A stretch of 64,000 nucleotides of DNA from Mesostigma viride (GCA_009746045.1 RPFO01000370.1:1-64000); one strand, 5' to 3'; shown: positions 20,049-32,982, counted from the first letter of the stretch. Made by a program: numbers and translations. Notes: generated by a model not told the origin, from the letters alone.

Positions 20049-22110
20049 CTAATGTGCAAACCAAAGGGGATGTTAAGGGCCTTGCGCAGCATTGGTGACG
20101 TTGCCGTCGAGTCGTTGCTTCAGCTTCTGCGTCAGTGTCCAGGTCTCGGCGCCGTTGGTCAGGATCGTCAGAATGACGACCTTGAAGAGGTCACGCTTGA
20201 TGATCCGGGGTAGGGCGGGGTTGCTCCACCAGCGGCGGTGGTCATGGAGGTGCGCCCACGCCATGCCGATCCGTGTCGTCAGGTCGTCCTCGCAGTCGGG
20301 AAGCCAACTGCCGAGCAGGTTGAAGCGGCCTGAAGTAGGGTAGGGGACCTCGGTGTCGTCTAAGAGGCGGAGTGTGGGTGGGGGCCCTGCCATGCTGAGG
20401 GCCAGGGCCTCCGTTTTGAGGCTGATTTCTAGACCAACCGCCCGAGCCTCGAGCGCCAGGCAGTCCAGCTAAAGTTGGGCAGACTCCGGCTTCTCGATGA
20501 GCGTGATGTCGTCGGCATAAATGAGGTCAGCTAGTAAATTCTGCTTGTTTGTCAGCCCCCCTTCTCCAAGCTCGTTCGTGATCGCTAGGCCGGGGGCACG
20601 GTCTGCAATGCTAGCAAAGCGAGCACGTGCCTGGCGCATAACATAATCCACTACAATAATTAACAGGTACGGCGACAGGACGCAACCCTGCCAGACGCCG
20701 GTCTGCAGTGGGCATGGCGGGGTAAAGCCGTGTTGAGTGCGCACCGAAGTGGTCGACCCCTCATACAGCGTGCGGATGACGGTAATCAGGGGAGTGGGGA
20801 CGCGAGCGCGAGCAAGTACAGCGCATAGAGCGTCCCAGAGGACAGAGTCAAAAGCCTTTATGAAGTCGATGAAGATCAGGATGGCCGGGAAACTCACCAG
20901 GCTGCAGGAAAGCGATTTCCTCGAAGAGGCGACGCGCGATGAAGATGGCCATGACGGTGTTGCGCCCAGGACAAAAGCTCATTTGACTTTCCCTAGGTGA
21001 CGGTCGAGAGCAGAACGAAGGCGGTTGAGGATCATGCGCATGAACAACTTGAGTGCGCGGCGCTCTGGATGCAGACTCCTCTGTAGTTGGCGGGGTCGTC
21101 ATGGGAACCTTTGTTTTTGTACAGCATACAGTGTAATACGGTATAGCTGTGCTGCCACTCAGGAATCGGCGGCGCGTCGGCTAGCAGGATCCGGTTGCAG
21201 ACGTCAAGCAGGAACCCCGTGAGCGCCGTTAGCTTAATCACCTGGGCGGGGAGCTGGTCAGGTCCAACAGCGGCGTAGAAGCGGAGTTGCTTGGCGGCGG
21301 TGCTCAGCTCGAGCTCGGTGAACGGCGGTAGCTCGTTGGGGTCGGCCAGGGGTTCCGTCAGGCCGGGCTGGGTACGTGTAGTCCTGCTCAGCGGCGGGCG
21401 GCGTGGGCGGCGCAGGGATGTCCGCAGGCGCTACGGCCACTCTGCCAGGCGCGCGGCCGCCAAAGGGCCAAGCGGCGGCCGGAGGCGGCGGGGGGGCGCC
21501 GAGCAGCCGGGACTGGGAGGAATACCACTGGTCGAGCTGCTGCTGCGGTGAGCCAGAGCTAGAGCGTCTACGGCGCCGGCGGGCCGGCGGCTGGGCGTGA
21601 CGCAGGCGGGTCCAGGCGTACTTGCCGTGCTGGTCCTTGAGGTGGGCGATTCAAGTACTCGTGGACATGGAGGTCCTCCTGCTCCTTGGTCGCCTGCCGG
21701 ATGGCCGAGTGGTAATCGGCTTTGAGGCAGGCGTAGCGGGCGGGGTCGCGGTTGTCGCGCAGGGCTTGCCGGGCCTGGATGACGGCGGGGAGCCGGTGCA
21801 GGCTGGTAAAGCGGGGCGGGCAGCGGGGGGGCAGCAGGGCCCCGGCCGCGGGCAGCTTGCCGGCGAGGTGCCGAAGGGCCGAGGCCAGGCGCCGGCAGCG
21901 AACAGCTGGGCGTGGCTGGCCGGGATGTCCAGCGCGTCTACGGACGCCTCTGCCGCGCGCTTGTAGGCGCGCTTTTCAGGGACGTCCTTCAGAGCGTCGT
22001 CAGATTTCTCAAGCAACTGCAGCACTGTGCGCAAATCAGGTGGTGCCACGTGCTTACGAAAGGGCGAGGGGAATCGCAGCGCGGCAGAGCGCAGGGGGGG
22101 AACCGGTATA
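20049..22110 (-). mobile_element. Degenerate non-LTR retrotransposon with reverse transcriptase
   Basis: Minus-strand fragments in several frames give, in order, a pre-RT region (RDNRDPARYACLKADYHSAI), LHCMLYKNKGSHDDPANYRG, FCPGRNTVMAIFIARRLFEE, then the RT core: FIDFIKAFDSV (motif A), GVWQGCVLSP (motif B) and LIYADDITLI (motif C, active-site YADD). Downstream are FNLLGSWL and NGAETWTLTQKLKQRLDG, typical of the post-RT region of endonuclease-reverse transcriptase LINEs. Frameshifts and an in-frame TAG near 20470 make it a dead copy. No endonuclease domain was recognised. This is a different family from the LINE copies at 0.9-2.8 and 54.5-56.1 kb. Confidence 0.85.
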
Positions 22111-22626
22111 CTGGAGGGGGGACGTCATCCACGTCGACCGGCCACAAGCCCTGGCAGGCACCCCCTGCCACCCCAGCAACCCCAGTCTAGGGAATATAGC
22201 AGTAGTGTAGATTAGTAAGGCTTAGCTTACCACGTGGCCCAATCGCATATGCGCCCATAACAATGCCCCCCCATTGATGATGCCTTCCGAATAGCCACGC
22301 CATGCCTATAATGGGACCTCCCATGGATGCTGCATTAAGAATTTAGCCAAGCTGTGCCTATGCAGAGAGTCACTCTCTGCCATGAGAAGCCACGCCCTAG
22401 CTTTTGTATAGCCATGATGATCTTCCACCCCATGACGGGCCCCCTTTGGTGCTCTGAGATCGAGATCATGGTGGTGCAGGTGCCCTTGGTGCACCTAGAG
22501 CAAGTGTTGTTTACATCCCCACCCTTGCAGGCGGTAGCCCAAAATGTATTAAAAGCCATATGCCCCTTCTCAGGGATATGTGCTACATGTACTCCCAATG
22601 GAGTTATGTTCCTAATTAATTAATTA

Positions 22627-22790
22627 ATTACGTACGGGGCCGAGACGTGGACCCTTGCACTGCCGACCTTGCCAGAAAGCTGGACGGCGCGGTCACCAAC
22701 ATGCTGCGATCCATTTTTCGTGTAGGATACGCAGCTCATGTTCGCAGTGAGGACTTGTACCTCGGCATGCCATATATCAAGGCTCCAGGT
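22627..22790 (+). mobile_element. Short LINE fragment, opposite orientation
   Basis: On the plus strand, two frames give YGAETWTL and then LARKLDGAVTNMLRSIF. These match the NGAETWTL...QRLDGNVTNA segment of the minus-strand LINE at 20.1 kb. It is a post-RT scrap of the same or a related family. Confidence 0.65.
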
Positions 22791-23239
22791 TGGCAAATAC
22801 ATGCGTATTGTCAAAATAAATACGGCAATACGCGTTTTTTTGGCCCCGGCGTACTATACGCGTATTTTGTCAGGAATACGTGATTTGGACTTGGAAATTT
22901 TCGAGGTTCGAGCTGGGGCAGCGCTTGGCGCCAGGCCAACCGGACCGTGGCGCGGCGCCTACCTTTACCAAGATTTTCTACTATGAACTAGGCTTTTCGC
23001 AAGTCCAGTGATGACTTGGCAGTTGGCAAGCTAGCTGAAATTACACAGAGAGAGTGCCAGCACAATGAAAATGCCAGCTGTGCTGGGAACGTGGTACTTG
23101 TAACCCAGCCTGTACCGTGTTTATTGCATTGCGGTGTGCCATTGGATTTTGTCGCCAAGGGCAATCGTGTTTTTGCAGCCATGCCAGAAAAAGGGCCATC
23201 TGGAGCATAATTTTGTAACGAAAAGAACTGTCTTCTTGG

Positions 23240-23704
23240 TGAATTAAGGATGCTCTGGGGAAAACGGTTTCGCAGGTGAAGTTTAGCTGCTCATTTTGCG
23301 GCCACAATTTTACCAGTGGCGATGGCAAGCAGATTAGTGCGACCCGGATGCGCGCACATTTTGCGGGCATCGCAGGGCAGGGCATAGATGCTTGCCCTGA
23401 CGCAAAGATTGGGCAGAAACGGAGGTTAGAATTCCAGGAGTTTTGGAGCAAGAAGGCCGGGCTGAAGCCGGCGAGAAAGCAGCAGCACCTTAGCTTCAGG
23501 ACAATGGCGGAGAGCGGCCACGGCCTTGCTTCGGGGTCGGCAGGTGCAGGAGATCCTCGCCAGCAGACAATCACGAGGTTTGTGAGCCCCATAAACGAAG
23601 AGGAATGCCATCTCCTGGCGGCGAACTTCTTTGTTGAGAATGCTATTTCCTTTCACGCAGCTCAGAGCCGCTCTTTCAAGGCGATCGATGATTGCCGGCC
23701 TTAG
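23240..23704 (+). pseudogene. hAT transposase N-terminal fragment (BED finger)
   Basis: The frame contains VKFSCSFCGHNFTSGDG, then RMRAHFAGIAG and DACPD: a BED-type zinc finger of C-x2-C...H...C form with the HLAGI-like linker usual in plant-type hAT transposases. It ends FFVENAISFHAAQSRSFKAI, which resembles the start of the DUF659 region that follows in this family. A stop at 23702-23704 truncates it well before the RNase-H-like catalytic core, so this is a remnant. The start is unclear; GTG or an upstream exon is possible. Confidence 0.75.
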
Positions 23705-24435
23705 TCAGTACAAAGGGCTGATCACTGCTCCCGGACTTGGCATGCACAATAAATGCTTGCATTGAAGGAATGTGCACATATTGCATTAAAAATTTATGGC
23801 AGGCTGGTAGGGAATAAGTGCAAGGAATGGTGCAGATTAAATTATGCCTTCCACCATAATTTACTGATCTCCATGCATTACTATGCCCCTAAGGCCTAAA
23901 CCCTAAAGGCCCATTAATAACCATGCTGCACACTGCCACGTATTCTGGTGACGTATTCTGCCATGCTCCACGTATAATACTCGTATTTTGAGGCCGACGT
24001 ATTTGACGTAAAGACGTATTTGCCTACCTGGTCAAGGCTAGACAACCAGCGCAGGCCAGAAATCGGGAGAATCCGGACCATGGTAGCTCGAGCCTGCCGT
24101 TATCTTGTCCGCGTGTTCGAGTTTATGCCATATATCACCAGCATCATTAAGCAGACAACTATTTCTGGACGCACTGGCATGGCGATCCAACCTCGTAGAA
24201 TTGGACTAGGGTATTTGTCTGATTTAGTCGGGTAAATTGCAATAGACTCGCCTTTTGATGACGAACACGCTGCATGATCTAATTTTTGGCAGCCATCGCC
24301 CAGGATTTCGCAAGTTATCGCCAGCCGGGCCTGCCCAGCAGATCTCGCTATTTTTCTGCACATTATGGCGGCACCACGCACGTGATCAGTGCGCCTGCGC
24401 CCCCTGCCATCGTCTAGGTGCTATTAAACGTAGCT

Positions 24436-24489
24436 ATGGAGGTCCCCGCATCGTCTTCAGCTCTTGCCGCCGATTCTATTGATGCCCAT
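24436..24489 (+). pseudogene. L1-like LINE ORF1, 5' piece split by E4
   Basis: An ATG at 24436 opens MEVPASSSALAADSIDAH, and the frame continues exactly at 61489 if element E4 and one copy of its CCCAT duplication are removed. The rest of the ORF is described at 61489-62798. Upstream, 23705-24435 has no other supported gene; it holds an (AGACAACCAGCGCAGGCC)-type word near 24045 that recurs inside transposon Z. Confidence 0.7.
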
Positions 24490-24967
24490 TGTCAAATTTC
24501 CTACCATCCAGGGTATTGGAGGAATTCTTTCGTCCCAGCCTTTCTTGGCAATCACAAATGGAAGCACAAATATTAATCCCACTCGTTTATTGCATATAAA
24601 ACCTTCCTAGCGCCATAGCTATGTGGCTGGCTAGGTGGCAAGACATTGGATAGATTTTTAGGGAGCAGAGACATGCAATTTACATGGAAAAGCAGCCACT
24701 TTGCGCAAGGCAAAGTTAATGCAATATCCGCCGTCAGATTCGACTCAGGTGGCGGCTGGACAATGCTAGACATCGGATGCTACATCATGCATCATACATG
24801 TGGGCGTGGCCCAAGCAAGGTACTTCCTAGGTATTTTTAGGTTCTTTCCCTCGAGCTCAACCTACAGATCCTTTATGCATCAACGCATGAGTATGTGTGG
24901 GCCTGGCGCGGCGCCGACGGTCAGAATAAATTGCACCGCGGCCTAGGCACAAATTCGAAACATTACG
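24490..24967 (-). repeat. E4 3' LTR, outer part
   Basis: Matches 60866-61345 almost base for base, then is interrupted by E1 at the TTACG site. The remainder is 32784-32923. Confidence 0.92.
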
Positions 24968-25583
24968 AGTTGTATGAGAGTGAATGCCACGAATTCCGCC
25001 ATGGTTCTTGCAGGAAGTTGCCTTTATTAATAATAGGGAACACAGACGTAAGTCACGTCACTTCCAAGACTGCACGCAGCACAGACGACAGGGTCGCAGT
25101 GCCAAGAGAACGTGCACGCAAGAACTAGCGTCCCGGTGCGACCAAGTCACACATATAGGTTGTTAGGGACGCGTCCAAGTATTCAGCTGCACTGTCACAG
25201 CTGAACTGTCAATCAATTGATTACACAGACTCTGGCACGCCTTTGGCGCGGAGATCTATCAATTGTCCATACGGCTAGTCCTGTGGACCTATCCGTACAC
25301 TACTCAGCATCAATTGTCTCATAGGTCCTGGCGCGCTACAGCGCGCCTACCTATCAATTGACCATCAAGTCCTGTACAAGTCCTGTCAACGTCCTGCGGA
25401 CTATCAAAGTGACACTTGTACATCCTGTGTCCGTACGCGCCCACAGTGGCGCGCCGGGTACTGTCGGCACAGCCTAGGAAACGTCATAACTTTTACGTTC
25501 CTTAACCAAATGAGGCGTTCAAGGTGCCGTTGGAAAGAGCGTAACAATCTCTATCCATCTAACGTAAATCCTTTACGTTAACT
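24968..25583 (-). repeat. E1 3' LTR
   Basis: 616 bp, preceded on the minus strand by a purine tract. Confidence 0.92.
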
Positions 25584-26531
25584 CCAATCCCTTCTTTTCT
25601 TTAGGGATCACATCCCCTGCCAGGGACCCTTGAAGTAGCTTGAAATGTCCTTCACTCCAGCTTGAAGCTTGAACAGATGTCTTTAATGGCCATTGCCATT
25701 CCCCCAGCCTTTTCTTTTAAGGAACTGGAAAAGAAACAGATCTGCCACAGGGAAAACCATTCCATGAGAAATGGATAAAAACCTATGGAAGTGGCATTAC
25801 AGAGTACCACCAGATATTAGAAGCACACAAAATTAAATACATACAGGTTAATTCTATGAGGTCTTCTCCAGGAATTAATCCCATCACCTCGGTAGAGCCT
25901 CCAGTACAATGACCTTCTGGCGGTGAGTTACATTAATCCCAGATACTAATCCCATAAAACCCAGTACATATTCAATATAAGTACAATAAATCCATGACAA
26001 TTAAAATACCACTTGACAAAGTAAGGCGTATTACAATAGTTTGCCTGTCATTCTCTCAACAGGGGTCTATTGGCGCCCGTCTTACGGCGCCCGTCTACTT
26101 GCCAGATGGTAAACTGCCACAGCAAACAAATGACAAAATGAAACACATAGGCAACAATTAAATCCTGCCCTGGGGAACTAGGGAAGTCTGAACAGGCAAA
26201 CACCTGAACAGGCCAGCTTGTAGAAACATAATACCAGGGAATCGAACCCCGCCCTATAAACCCCAGAATAAAGGTTCCCAGACCATTGTGAGGTATGTAC
26301 AAATATACATTTCTTTTAAAATAGAATACATGGTCTGTAATGGACCTGTCAACCTTGTGTAGTCAACAGCATGAACCCCAGCCAAAACCTGGCTGTATCC
26401 TGATTAAAATCAGAGTGAGTGTACCATGGTCCATGAGCCTTAGTACAGACTAAAATACAGGTATTATGCCAGTCACAATGCTGACACTACCACACAATCT
26501 GCTCTCCAATGCCCTATAACCAGGCACCAGC
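25584..26531 (-). other. E1 3' UTR with paired GGCGCCCG and B-box-like motif
   Basis: Between the pol stop and the 3' LTR there is no ORF. 26238-26248 reads GGTTCGATTCC in sense orientation. Two GGCGCCCG words sit at 26072-26079 and 26086-26093. E2 and E5 have the same arrangement in their 3' UTRs. The last 25 nt are the polypurine tract. Confidence 0.7.
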
Positions 26532-29500
26532 TTAGACAGCTTGCTGAGATGGGTCCATCAGAGACTGAAGAACCTTGTATTGCACTGCTGCCTTCTGCAC
26601 TAGCTTGGTCAAAGCATCAGCAGGATTGTCAACCCCAGGGATATGCTCAATATTGGCCAAGGAGGACAACTCCTTAAGAAGGAGATAATCCAAGTCCCTA
26701 CTTCTGGCCATCTGCCTGTGCACAAACTGCACCATCCCCATGGAGTCTGTTTTTAGAAGAGTGGTAACCTGAAGTGGCCAAGGAGTGTTAGAAGTCATCT
26801 GATGAAGCAACTCCTTCAGATAAAGGCTTGTGTGAATGCCTTCACAAATAGCCCTGCATTCTGCCACATCACTGCTGACAGCCACCCGTTTGTGCAGGCG
26901 ACTAAACCAGCTCACCAAACTCCCCAGGCCTTCCTGTCTGAGCACAAAGAGCCCTGCAGCCCTGCCCCTGACCTTGGAGACCTGCCTGCTGTCCATTGAG
27001 CTATCCACATACAGCTCCATGCAAATGGGTTGTGATAAATCCACTGCAGACAACAGAATGCCAGATGAAGCCCTGACCTGATCAGCCACCTTGGCAGACC
27101 CTAGCTCCACCAGCATGTCATCAGGCAACCTGGCTATGACCATAAGGTCTGGCCTGGAAATGCCTGCCACCCAAGCAACCATGCCCCTCACCATGGGACA
27201 CAGTGCCTGTGTGATGGTTGGAGGAAGCTTGCTAATGAGGGTCTCTTGATAATCATTGCCCCCCACCAGCAGCATACGCCACTCCCCCCCTTCTTCACCA
27301 GTGTGGCCTCCATGCCCACAAACAGCAGAGGCTCATTCTCCACCTGCCATTGCTCCCTACCCAGAGGAAACTTGGACTTAATGATGGAGATCAGCTCCTT
27401 AAGCCACGACGTGGGAGCTATCAGATGTAGGTCATCCCCGTGCAGCGAAGCATACACTGGCAGGCCTTCCCATTGCCCCAGAAACAGACAGGGGTCTACA
27501 GGAGAGACCTTCAAGTTGCAATGCTCCTTCAGGAAACGGTTGAGAGTCTCCCTCCAGATTATTGGACTTGACCTCAGGCCCTCCAGGCCCTTGAGGATTT
27601 TAAGGAACTCCGTGTGGATGTCCCTTTTCCATACAGCAGGCACCCTAACATAGAAAGGCGTCTTGCCCTCCCACTTTTCCTGTGCCACATCTGCATCCCC
27701 CTCCAGAAATGCCCTCTTGAAGTCTACCACCACTGAGCCATAGTCCAAGCCCTTGTTGAGAAGGCCTAGAAATACACACAGCAGCAGCCTCCAAGTGTCA
27801 TGCAACATGCCAGGGGTATACAACTCCTCAGCAGTGCACTCACCAGTACCCTTGAACTCATTCAGCACTGGCCTGACATGTGGTACCTTGACCCCGTCCA
27901 CCTCCTTCATCTTGATGACAAACTTGAGCTTGAGTAGACGTCGTGCAGGAGGCAGGTCATTGACAGGTTCCACGCATTTCTTGGAGATCCAGTCCTCCCC
28001 AGATTTAATCAGACCCAGTGTGACCTGGGGACACATAATGGGAGAGGACATGAGCTTCACCAGGCCTTGGTAGTTGATAGGGCTGTGTCCAGCAAGTGAG
28101 TGAGGACCAATGCCCAAACTGCTTGGATGACTAGCAGCTGGCAATATGAGGTCATCAACCAAGGGCTCCTGCCCCTGGCACACTTGCACACGCTTAACCG
28201 TCCTGGTTACTGCACGTGATAGGTGAGTGGTCCTGAAATTAATCAGTGGGACCTGACCAGCCCCTTCCTTAGTCAGGAGAGAGGACGTGATCACTACCCC
28301 ATCCTGGCATAGGAAATTCTGCCCCAGAAGAGCAGGTCCTTGATAGCCCTCCAAGACACAAAAAGCAGTGTCCTGTCCAAGGATAGGAATGAATACCTCA
28401 CCCAGTACCTTCACGTGTACCCCGCCACTGAAGTCAGACACAAACTGATAGCTGGGTTCAGTCATGCTGTACCCTGCTGCAGCCCTGGTCCCAATGATGG
28501 AAACCTGAGAATTAGTGTCTACCTCTAAGGCAGTGTCCAGCCCCAGATTGCCATGCCACCTGAGCTTGGCTACCTTGGGCTGCTTCTTGGCTCTTTGTAG
28601 AGCCCCAATCAATCCAGCCAAACTTGTCCCCCTGGGCTTGGTTAGTGCCTTGGGCTTGACAGTTGACTCCCCAGCTGTTGACCTTGCAGCCTGTTCAACA
28701 AGTACCTCTGCAACCTGGCCAGGGCTGACAGATTCCCCTGCAACAGATGTGGTCGTTGCGTCAGTGATGTCACTTGGGACCTGAAAATCCTGCAGATCCT
28801 GTGAGCCTTGTGCCTGACTGCCCTCATTCATCAGGTTAGGCTTGACATATGACCAACTCAGCCGGTGCACATGCTTTGGTTCGTCCTCCATGCTGACCAA
28901 GCATGCGTGGCTAGCTTCATCAACCTGGGTAACCACCCCAGGACTCCAGCTACCACGTTTGCCATAAAGGCTAGGTTCCTTCCAAGCTAGGACCTTCTGA
29001 CCCACTTGTGGCTCCAGCATCTTCCAACCCCGGTCCTTCTCCCTCAGCTTGGCAAAGGTGACATGTGCAGCATGTTTCCAGCCCTCCAGCACATGTGGTG
29101 GGCACAGGCCATGATATAGACCCATTGGGCTGACAGCAACTCCATCATAGTAGAAGTTAACCCTGCTGTTCAGCTGCTGCTCCACGTTCCTCAGCCATGC
29201 ACTCCTGACAAGTGCAGGTGCAGACAAGGGTACCCAGTCTTCAGAGATGATCAATTTCTTGACCTCCTGGATTGCCCTCTCGATAGCACCCTGCTGCCCA
29301 TGAGCCTCCCTAGGTGTAACCAGCAACTCAGGAAGGGTAGGATCACCCTTGAGATGCTGAAACTGCATGTCCACCTGGATCCTTGTGGTAGGAAACTTGG
29401 CTCTTACATTCTGCAGGGCAGCCAGCAAGTACCTGTTCTTCATAGAAGGTAAATGCTCTAGCACCTTGTATTTCGTGTACCTGTCCACGCACACCAACAG

Positions 29501-30016
29501 TTGCATGCCCCTGATGTGTTGGATATCACACTGCAGATCACCAATGCTCTGAGGTAGAGCTTTGGCATGTGATTTCCTGGGCTTGTTGGAGGACAACTGG
29601 CACTTACACCGTGAGGCAGCTTGCTGACACGCCTTGAGAAGGGGTGCCCTGCCCATACGGAAGGCAAAGTTGTTTGACAGAGAAGTGGCATGCCCAAACA
29701 TGTTGTGGATTCGGGCACCCAACTCCTGGTACACAGAGGAAGCAGTCCCTGGCACAGTCAGGACTGTGCTGTCAGGTTGTCCAGCATCACCATGCTGACT
29801 TCCATCCTGTTCTGACTCAGAGCCTGAGTCACCCTGCTCATGCCCAACACCTGGACCGCCAGCAGGGACCACATGCATACCACCAGAGGCCTTCACACCC
29901 CTCTGTGGTTGTACATTGGTTTCTCTCAAAATGAGAGGTCCACCCTCGTGCCCAGCACGAGGATGCATGGGGTCAGACATTCTTACAGCTGCATCAGCTG
30001 TCAAGGACGTCTTCAT
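26532..30016 (-). CDS. E1 Pol: integrase, retropepsin-like, RT, RNase H
   Basis: The first frame (942 codons, 30016-27188) holds an integrase zinc region (H104, H109, C130, C137), then a DDE core: D164 in LQCDIQHI, D216 in IQVDMQFQ and E246 in QQGAIERAI. An SH3-like block follows at about 341-393 (GSWSPGVVTQVDE). A retropepsin-like domain lies at about 497-575: VDTNSQVSII at D500, and LLGQNFL at 563-569. The RT has VVVDFKRAFLEG (D765) and active site SLHGDDLHLI (859-862). A one-base shift in the G7 run at 27284-27290 leads into RNase H (YVDSSMDSR, SSDVAECRAI, TDSMGMVQF), ending at 26532. Retropepsin position and DTN are atypical; Copia normally has protease before integrase and DTG/DSG. Confidence 0.92.
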
Positions 30017-30155
30017 AGGAACCTGTACCTCTCCAGGTGACCTGGGGCCACCTGAACCTGGAGATCACCCTCTTGTTGCCCAGATATAAAATCTGCATTG
30101 GAGCACCTGGCCTCCCCCTGGGTGAATTAAGGTGTGTAGGGGTTGCCTCAGACAG

Positions 30156-31179
30156 TCACTGCTCCTTGTTGTCTTCTTGCTGACTGCCCTTTGAAGGCTG
30201 GCCTGCCTGGGACTTGTTGTTGTTCTTCTTGTTGTTGTTGTTATTCTTGTTGCTGCCCTGGCCCTGGGACTTCTTGAAGCTGGGACACTCCTTCTTGATG
30301 TGCCCCCACCCCTTGCACAGGTAGCATTGTATCTTTGACTTGCCCTGGCCTCCTCCCCCGTTGTCAGCGCGTTGCCCTGCTTGGGCTACCACCCACCCGC
30401 CTGAACACCGACTTGGAGTGTGACCTCCGTCAGGGTCAGGTGAATGATTGCCCTTGCGCTTGTTATGGTTGCCCCTCGTCCTCCTTGGCTTCTGTCAGCC
30501 TCAGACGTCTTGGAGCCCCCTGGGTACGCCCACCTGCCTGGGTAGCCTTCACTGCTGGCACTCCCTCAAACAGCTCCTCTGCCTCGAGTGCTTGTTTGAT
30601 TATGACCTTGTAGGCCTTGAGGGTTGAGTGTGGGGCACACATGACCTTTAAGGAGCCACGTGTCGCCTTATCCAGCCCAGAAACCTTGAGCCAGTTGGTC
30701 AGGGCTATGTTATCAGCAACATTAAAGCCGTGAGCCCTGCCCTCCTCAACCATTTTACAATAGTTAAGGAAGTTCTGGATCAGGTCTCCCTTGACCTCCC
30801 ACCCCTGGTATTTATCCTGCCAATGGATCCCCACTTTCTTCCTCTGATCCTCTAGCAGCTCCTTTAACTCTGCCACGTAGCTGGACCAGGCCTTGTTGGC
30901 CTTCTTACACTCTCTAGTGAGGTCCTTTATCTGATCTGTACACTTGCCAAAAGTCTGGCTACCTATCCAGATCTGGTAATAGTTTGTACCACCGTACAAA
31001 CTTGGAAACCCCTCTAGCCCCTCCACAAACTCCTCAGCCTGCTTGGGCTTTGTGTCTGACGTGACAGGTTGCAGTTGATTCACAATAAGCAAACCCTGGG
31101 TAGTGAGATCATAACCAAGAACAGCTTGTGTATTATTATTGTGATGAAATTGGTAATTCTCCCGGTGACCCCACGTCAT
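30156..31179 (-). CDS. E1 Gag with zinc knuckle
   Basis: The first part (31179-30463) is a helical Gag core, e.g. DLIQNFLNYCKMVEEGRAHG and NWLKVSGLDKATRGSLKVM. After a frame change near 30470 the second part carries CYLCKGWGHIKKEC, a canonical C-x2-C-x4-H-x4-C knuckle, then a basic Asn/Lys tail. No protease motif follows the knuckle, unlike standard Copia elements. Confidence 0.85.
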
Positions 31180-31426
31180 CTACGTGAGCGGTCCCGCTAC
31201 CAGCACCACCATTATTCCCACTGGCTGGGGCACCTTTGCTACGGCGCCCGTCTGCCATTCTGCACTACAAGCTATTCAAAAACACCTCAGCAAAGCAGCA
31301 GAATAAAGTATGTACAAAGAATTGTCGCAACTGCCGCCTGCGCCGGTGTCGCCTCCGCCCCCGCGAATCGCCGTTGAAAAATCGACAAAAATGTCGACGA
31401 GTACTGGAAAGAAAAAATTGGCCGAC

Positions 31427-32140
31427 TTAGTAGTCAAGGCCCCGGAAGTCGCAGTACTCATATGCGAACTCACGATCCTCCATATCCGGCGTGTGTGCCG
31501 GACCTGCGCCGGTATGTATCAAAACCGGTGTGCTCCCCGTCGCGAAAGTTGCGATGCGCCGACGCGCTACGAGGCGCAGAGGATGTGTAAAGATCGACAA
31601 CAATTCCCACCCTGCGGGAATCCACTCTCGCAAAGATGCGAGAAATGCCACCAGGTTAATGAGAACCTGGCGTTCGCGACTGCGTACGCCGCGTGTGAGC
31701 AGCGATAGCAACGCGAGGTCTTGAAATAAGTTTGTCGACACCACCGGCGCCCCCCGTGCGTAGTGATGCCCAGTTTTGTAAATTTCTCTGGTAGCCGGTG
31801 AGTGAAGAGATGGCGTTGTCCAACTCCTCAATGGCAGTGGTGACTTCGGTCACCGACCGCAAACCTCCACGCACCTGGACCGTAAATTGCGACAAAATGT
31901 TGCGAATCTGGTCCAATGGCGTGCGTATAGCCGGCACCACTGCGGCAAATCGGGGTCCTCGGGGAAATCCCCGAGCAATGGATGAGCTGCGCGCTGCCGA
32001 CGATGAAGTTCGTCCAGCGATATCGTGACCTCGTCAAGCAATTGCTGCCACGACGGCGCAGCCGGTCTTGGTAAAGGATCAGCCGGCGGAGCGGCTATCT
32101 CCTCATCGCCGGGAATTCGGAATTCTTCAGAATTTGGCAT
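31427..32140 (-). CDS. E1 leader ORF upstream of gag, unknown
   Basis: ATG at 32140 (MPNSEEFRIPGDEEIAAPPA) lies just inside the 5' LTR. The coding signal continues with shifts through SWQQLLDEVTISLDELHRR and GGLRSVTEVTTAIEELDNA, and probably ends near MEDREFAYEYCDF at 31427. It has predicted helices, is not Gag-like and has no known domain. A similarly placed extra ORF occurs in E2 and E3. Confidence 0.5.
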
Positions 32141-32164
32141 ATTTGGAACGAGGCGTGTAATACG

Positions 32165-32778
32165 AGTTGTATGAGAGTGAATGCCACGAATTCCGCCATG
32201 GTTCTTGCAGGAAGTTGCCTTTATTAATAAAGGAACACAGACGTAAGTCACGTCACTTCCAAGACTGCACGCAGCACAGACGACAGGGTCGCAGTGCCAA
32301 GAGAACGTGCACGCAAGAACTAGCGTCCCGGTGCGACCAAGTCACACATATAGGTTGTTAGGGACGCGTCCAAGTATTCAGCTGCACTGTCACAGCTGAA
32401 CTGTCAATCAATTGATTACACAGACTCTGGCACGCCTTTGGCGCGGAGATCTATCAATTGTCCATACGGCTAGTCCTGTGGACCTATCCGTACACTACTC
32501 AGCATCAATTGTCTCATAGGTCCTGGCGCGCTACAGCGCGCCTACCTATCAATTGACCATCAAGTCCTGTACAAGTCCTGTCAACGTCCTGCGGACTGTC
32601 ATAGTGACACTTGTACATCCTGTGTCCGTACGCGCCCACAGTGGCGCGCCGGGTACTGTCGGCACAGCCTAGGAAACGTCATAACTTTTACGTTCCTTAA
32701 CCAAATGAGGCGTTCAAGGTGCCGCTGGAAAGAGCGTAACAATCTCTATCCATCTAACGTAAATCCTTTACGTTAACT
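32165..32778 (-). repeat. E1 5' LTR
   Basis: 614 bp, matching 24968-25583. The LTR end is followed on the minus strand by CGTATTACACGCC; E2 also has CGTATTA at this place, a candidate shared primer-binding sequence that I could not assign to a tRNA. Confidence 0.92.
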
Positions 32779-32783
32779 TTACG

Positions 32784-32923
32784 AATGGTTCAGAAATTCC
32801 TACGCAAAGTATCTCAGGCAGATTTACCAAAAGCCAGGACTATAAACGGACAATATAAAAGATATTCCGGCCATAGGAGAAATTTGTACTGAGTACCTAG
32901 ACAAAAGTATCGAACCCTTGACA
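32784..32923 (-). repeat. E4 3' LTR, inner part
   Basis: Resumes the LTR after E1 and matches 61346-61483. Its end TTGACA is followed by the E4 polypurine tract (CACCCCCTTT on the plus strand). Confidence 0.9.
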
Positions 32924-32982
32924 CACCCCCTTTGGCCAGGGCAAAAAACACATTGGTTTGTCAGCCAGTAGTAGTAAATGTC

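Larger units (their letters stand above)
24968..32778 (-). mobile_element. E1: Copia-like LTR retrotransposon, nearly complete
   Basis: 7.8 kb, inserted in the E4 3' LTR with target duplication TTACG (24963-24967 and 32779-32783). LTRs are 24968-25583 (3') and 32165-32778 (5'), ending AGTTGT...TTAACT on the plus strand. By eye they differ by a 2-nt indel and about three substitutions. Order in sense direction: 5' LTR, leader ORF, gag with zinc knuckle, integrase, retropepsin-like domain, RT, RNase H, long 3' UTR, polypurine tract AAAGAAAAGAAGGGATTGG. Pol is broken only by a one-base shift in a G7 run, so the copy may be young or even functional if that shift is an assembly error. Confidence 0.93.

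Noticed and set aside
22306-23210. Several 60-90-codon ORFs on both strands
   Set aside because: No motif, no splice context and mutually overlapping; indistinguishable from chance.
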